DNA from: Streptomyces sp. TG1A-60
GTDB lineage: Bacteria; Actinomycetota; Actinomycetes; Streptomycetales; Streptomycetaceae
NCBI RefSeq assembly: GCF_037201975.1
Contig: NZ_CP147520.1
Coordinates: 3,472,001 to 3,536,000, forward strand
Direction: 5' to 3'
DNA length: 64,000 nt
Positions 60,573 through 64,000 of the stretch are shown here, in pieces (the first letter of the stretch is position 1; each line of letters opens with the position of its first letter). The notes beneath the pieces were generated by a model. The model was given only the letters and a program-made list of their open reading frames with translations, did not search any database and was not told where the DNA came from. The position numbers and the translations under genes were made by a program.

Positions 60573-63500
60573 CCGCGGCCTCCTCGGGTGTCGGGACCCG
60601 CCGGGTGCCGGGCGAGCCGAGGGCGGCGGTGAGATCGCCGGTGTCGTCGGCGAGGAGCCGGTCGCCGTCCCAGACGAGCAGCAGCGCGGAGACGGTGTGA
60701 TCGACGGCGGTGTGCGCGAGGTCGTAGTGGGCGGCGGCGGACACGGAGGCGTGGGCGGCCCACAGGTCGTAGCCGGTCATGAACAGGTCGAGGTCGAACT
60801 GGGCGGCCAGCGACATGAGTTCGCCGCGCCCGGTGTCGTCCACGCCCGCGAAGGCCTCGTCGAGGGCGAGCAGGCGCGGGGCGTGCGGGTCGGCGGAGTT
60901 GAGCATGGCGTGCGCGGCGGCGAACAGCGGCAGGTGCAGCGAGACGGACTGCTCACCGCCCGACAGCCGGCTGTGCCGGGCGCGGGTGAGCCTCTCCTCG
61001 GTCTTGCCGGACTCGCCGGGCCGTACCAGCTGGAACGCGAACTGCCGCCAGCGCCGGTAGTCGAGGACCTCGGCGAGCAACTCCCGGTAGGGCTGGTCGC
61101 GGTGGCGGGCGCGGGCGGTCTTGATCTGCGCGGCGAAGTGGGTGCGCACCCGGGCGAGACCGTCGGGGCCGAGGCGGGCGGCGTCGGCGTCCAGGAGGGC
61201 GCAGACGGCGCGCTGCTCGTCGTCGAGATGGTCGGCGAGCAGCCAGCTCACACCGACCGTCGTCCCCGATGACATCGCGCGCCTGCGCATGTCGGTGTTC
61301 ATCCGCCTGATCAGGTCACGGGCGTCGACGGTGCGGTCGTGGATCTGCTGGGCGAGCCGGGTGAGCAGGGCGTCCTCCAGGATGCGCTGCTCGGAATCGG
61401 AGAGCAGTTCGGCCTGGTCGTGGCGGTGTGCCGCGATCTTCTGAGCGAAGGCGGCGACGGGCAGCGGGCCCTCCTCGTCGGCCACGCGGACGAGGATGAC
61501 CCCCTCTGAGCCGTCCCATTCGGGCCGGTAGTCCTGTCCGGCGGCGGCGAGCTGCGCCTGCAGGTCGTCCAGGGCCTTGGTGAGACGGGTGACGGACTGC
61601 TTGAGGCTGGATTCGGTGGGGGTGAGGTCGCGGGTCGCGGCGAGGATCGCCTCGTGTACGGCGACCACGGCCGGCGGGAGTGCCTCACCGGCCCAGTCGG
61701 CCTCCTGGGCGGGCCAGGCGAGGCCGGGCGGACAGCGCAGGAGGTCGAGGAGTTCGCGGGCCGCGTACGGGCGCAGGCCCCGGGCCGTGTCCTTCTCCTC
61801 CGTGGCGGCGACAGACCCGGCCTCGGCCGCGGCCGTACGGCGCGCCTCGGCGGCCGCGGTGGTCGCGATCGCGGTGTGCTGGGCCGTGCGGGCCGCCTCG
61901 GCCTCCCGGACCAGGGCGTCGGTCCCGTCCTCGGCCTCCTGCACCTGGCGCATCACCTCCTGCGCCTCGGAACCCACGGCCTCCTGGAGTGCCTGAAGTC
62001 CCGCGGCCTCCTCGGTGTGCCGACGGCGCGCCGCGCGCTCGATGTCGAGTGCCGCCTCCTCGTCCTCGGCGGCTGCGGTGAGCCGGTCGGCGCCCGCCTG
62101 GGCGGCCTCGGTCTGGCGGGCGTGTTCGCGGCGGCGGGCGGTGAGTTCGCGTACCGCCGTCTCGAAGGCCCGGGTGGCGGTCTCGACGGCGTCGACGCGT
62201 TCGACCTCGATGGCGTGCTCGGCCGCGGTGCGGCGCAGGGCGCGCTCGGCGACCGAACAGGCGGCCACCGACTCGTCGTACGAGGCCTGGGAGGCGTCGG
62301 CGGCGTCGCGGGTGGCGCGCAGCCTCGCCGCGGCCCTGTCGAGTTCGCGCAGGGCCTGCGCGATGCCGGTGGTGCGGGGCAGCGCGGCGCGGGCGGCGGC
62401 GTACGCGTCGAGGGTGGCGCCCGCACGGGCCTGTGCGCGCGCCGACTCGTCGAGTCGGTCGGAGAGTTCGGCCAGCAGCGTCTCGCAGGCGGCGATCCGG
62501 GCGGCGCGCCGGCGCGCGCGGGCGGTGGCGCCGACGTACTCGGCGTGCTCCTTGGTGTGGGCACCGACCAGGACACCGGCCGCGTACCGGCCGTCGGGGC
62601 TGATCTGCGGGATCCCGGTGTCGAGTTCGCCGGTGACGGCGACGGAGCGCAGTACGGCGGTGATCCGCGCGGCCGGGATCGCGGCGTTGGCCCCGGGGCC
62701 CCCGGGGTCGTCGGCGGCGCCGGGGTTGTCGGGCCTCAGGAGATCGGCGAGGCTCGGGCCGCTCACCGGGGCGCCGGCACGGAGGTAGCCCTCGCTGTGC
62801 CCGGCCGGCACGGGGGTGTCCTCGGCGGTGAGGAGGGCGTCGAGGAGGCCCGATGCCTCCAGGGCCGCTTCCAGGCCCGCCCGCTCACGATCCGTCAACT
62901 TGTCGTCGAAGTCGACGAGTTGCCACAGCGGCACGCCGCCGTCGGGTGCCCGGTCGGCGGTGCGGCCGCGCGCGGGGGGCGGGGCGTCGTCGTGTTCGGC
63001 GGCGATCCGGGCGCGTTCGGCTTCCGCCTCGGCGCGGCGGCGCTCGATGTCGGTGCGCCGGGCGCGCAGGGAGGCGAGGGTGTCGCGCAGTTCCTGCACG
63101 GCTGGAGCGGTGGCCTCGGTGAAGGCGTCGGCGAGCGTGACCGCCTCGGCCTCGCCGGTGAGTTCGAGGGCTTCGGCGAGCCGCTCGGCGCCCTCCCCCG
63201 GCCTTCCGCCGGGGGGACCCTCCTCCCGCTCCGTTTCGGCCAGGAGCGCGCCGTGGGCCTCCGTCCACCGGCCGAGCGCCGTACGGGCCTGTTCACGGGC
63301 GGACTCGAGGACTGACTCGGCATCCGTTTCGGCGGTTTCGGCCGCCGCGACGGCCTCCTGCGCGCGGTCGAGCGAGACCCGGGCGAGGTCACGGGTCTGC
63401 TCGGCACCGCGTGCCGCCTGCTGGGCGCCGCGCACGGCCCGTACGCCCTCGTGACGGGCGGCGGCCAGCGCGGTGGAGCGTTCGGCGAGGCGGGCGGGCT

Positions 63501-64000
63501 CGGCGTCCGCCGGTGTCCAGGGCAGGCCGGCGGTGTGGGCGTGGTCGGCGACGGTGGTGGCGTCCCGCGAGACGGCGGCGTCGAGTTCGGCGGCGAGCCG
63601 GGCGGCGTGTTCGGCCTCGGCGCGGGCGCGCCCGGTGGCGGCCGTGCGGCGTTCGCGTTCGGCGCTCGCCTGCCGGGCGGTCTGCTCGCAGGTGCGCACC
63701 AGGCGTTCCAGGTCGGCCAGTTGTTCGATGGCCTGGTAGGCGGCGGAGGAGCGCAGCTGGTCCAGGCGGGCACGCTGGGCGGCCAGCGAGGCGTCGGCCG
63801 ACTCTGCGCGCGTCTCGGCGGCGGCCTGCTGTTCGCGGGCCGCCGCCAGGTCCGCGGCGGCGGTGCGCAGTGCGGCGGCGCGCTCGGCGGTTTCGGCGCG
63901 GCGGGCGGTGAGCCGGTCCGCGGCGGTGCGGGCGTGGACCCGCAGATAGGTGGAGTAGCTCGCGAGGAAGGCACGGGTGGCGTCGTCGGCGGCGGCCAGC
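60562..64000 (-). CDS. jetC: Wadjet JetC-like SMC ATPase (TIGR02680), N-terminal part beyond the right edge
   Basis: About 1146 C-terminal residues are visible. Long Ala/Glu/Arg coiled coils surround a hinge-like segment near 62600-62950 (VPLWQLVDFDDKLTDRERAG, GRYAAGVLVGAHTKEHAEYV). The C-terminal ATPase head has ABC signature RHSRLSGGEQSVSLHLPLFA, Walker B PRLLALDEAFAGVDDTGRGE and the late motif DLFMTGYDLWAAH. Walker A is outside the window. Proteins of this form make the DNA-extruding motor of Wadjet type systems. The gene continues upstream past 64000, so JetA and JetB should precede it. An internal ATG near 63699 is not the real start. Confidence 0.88.
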   Translation of the reverse strand, partial: LAAADDATRAFLASYSTYLRVHARTAADRLTARRAETAERAAALRTAAADLAAAREQQAAAETRAESADASLAAQRARLDQLRSSAAYQAIEQLADLERLVRTCEQTARQASAERERRTAATGRARAEAEHAARLAAELDAAVSRDATTVADHAHTAGLPWTPADAEPARLAERSTALAAARHEGVRAVRGAQQAARGAEQTRDLARVSLDRAQEAVAAAETAETDAESVLESAREQARTALGRWTEAHGALLAETEREEGPPGGRPGEGAERLAEALELTGEAEAVTLADAFTEATAPAVQELRDTLASLRARRTDIERRRAEAEAERARIAAEHDDAPPPARGRTADRAPDGGVPLWQLVDFDDKLTDRERAGLEAALEASGLLDALLTAEDTPVPAGHSEGYLRAGAPVSGPSLADLLRPDNPGAADDPGGPGANAAIPAARITAVLRSVAVTGELDTGIPQISPDGRYAAGVLVGAHTKEHAEYVGATARARRRAARIAACETLLAELSDRLDESARAQARAGATLDAYAAARAALPRTTGIAQALRELDRAAARLRATRDAADASQASYDESVAACSVAERALRRTAAEHAIEVERVDAVETATRAFETAVRELTARRREHARQTEAAQAGADRLTAAAEDEEAALDIERAARRRHTEEAAGLQALQEAVGSEAQEVMRQVQEAEDGTDALVREAEAARTAQHTAIATTAAAEARRTAAAEAGSVAATEEKDTARGLRPYAARELLDLLRCPPGLAWPAQEADWAGEALPPAVVAVHEAILAATRDLTPTESSLKQSVTRLTKALDDLQAQLAAAGQDYRPEWDGSEGVILVRVADEEGPLPVAAFAQKIAAHRHDQAELLSDSEQRILEDALLTRLAQQIHDRTVDARDLIRRMNTDMRRRAMSSGTTVGVSWLLADHLDDEQRAVCALLDADAARLGPDGLARVRTHFAAQIKTARARHRDQPYRELLAEVLDYRRWRQFAFQLVRPGESGKTEERLTRARHSRLSGGEQSVSLHLPLFAAAHAMLNSADPHAPRLLALDEAFAGVDDTGRGELMSLAAQFDLDLFMTGYDLWAAHASVSAAAHYDLAHTAVDHTVSALLLVWDGDRLLADDTGDLTAALGSPGTRRVPTPEEAAVAG

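Noticed and set aside
60562..63699. Taking the ATG at 63699 as the real JetC start
   Set aside because: The frame runs on without a stop to the window edge and the Walker A head is missing, so this is an internal Met.
1..64000. tRNA, rRNA, CRISPR array, prophage or complete IS
   Set aside because: No cloverleaf-type segments, spaced identical repeats, integrase or intact transposase were recognised on either strand by eye.

Overview
The window is high-GC DNA with strong third-position GC bias, GTG/TTG starts and many hairpin terminators that lack a T-run. This is chromosomal Streptomyces. From memory, the gene order matches the S. coelicolor stretch from about SCO3390 to SCO3440: an orphan nuoD, lysX-like, folP-folB-folK, folE, ftsH, hpt, tilS, dacB, ppa, tipA, and the zinc-responsive ribosomal protein paralogues. 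The species was not determined.

Layout. 0-8.2 kb: start of a sensor kinase, a SAM methyltransferase, a stand-alone NuoD-like protein, two bacterial PH-domain membrane proteins, a long acidic coiled-coil protein, and a broken esterase gene. 8.2-13.5 kb (+): lysX-like, folP, an NTF2-like gene, folB, folK, DUF3180. 13.6-21.6 kb (-): folE, ftsH, hpt, tilS, a zinc metalloprotease and a PBP4-type DD-carboxypeptidase. The two folate blocks converge on a fragment of an IS21-type IstB gene. 21.7-31.4 kb: ppa, a ThrE exporter, a DedA protein with an apparent frameshift, tipA with its own MerR-type promoter, a PucR-like regulator, a DrrAB-type exporter and its PadR regulator. 31.7-35.3 kb: an aldehyde dehydrogenase and an XRE / anti-sigma-like ATPase / DUF397 trio. 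35.7-38.2 kb: S18, a CobW-like protein, L31, L33, L28 and S14, nearly all cysteine-free, around a likely Zur box. 38.5-49.6 kb: two lipoproteins, a DUF2786 protein, a GH43-like protein, a family A DNA polymerase, a large AfsR-type regulator and a glycosyltransferase.

49.9-58.7 kb looks like a carbohydrate-use locus. It has a Tat-exported predicted glycoside hydrolase with a LacI-type palindrome upstream, a PAS-GAF-SpoIIE-HATPase phosphatase, a LacI-like sensor with no DNA-binding domain, and a sugar ABC importer without its own ATPase. 59.3-64.0 kb (-) holds the distal half of a Wadjet (Jet/Ept) anti-plasmid system: the nuclease-like JetD and most of the SMC-like JetC. JetA and JetB should lie just past the right edge.

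A dispersed GC-rich repeat occurs at five or more places. Three of these lie inside coding regions (the methyltransferase 5' end, cobW, and the AfsR-type linker). No tRNA, rRNA, CRISPR array, intact insertion sequence or prophage was seen.
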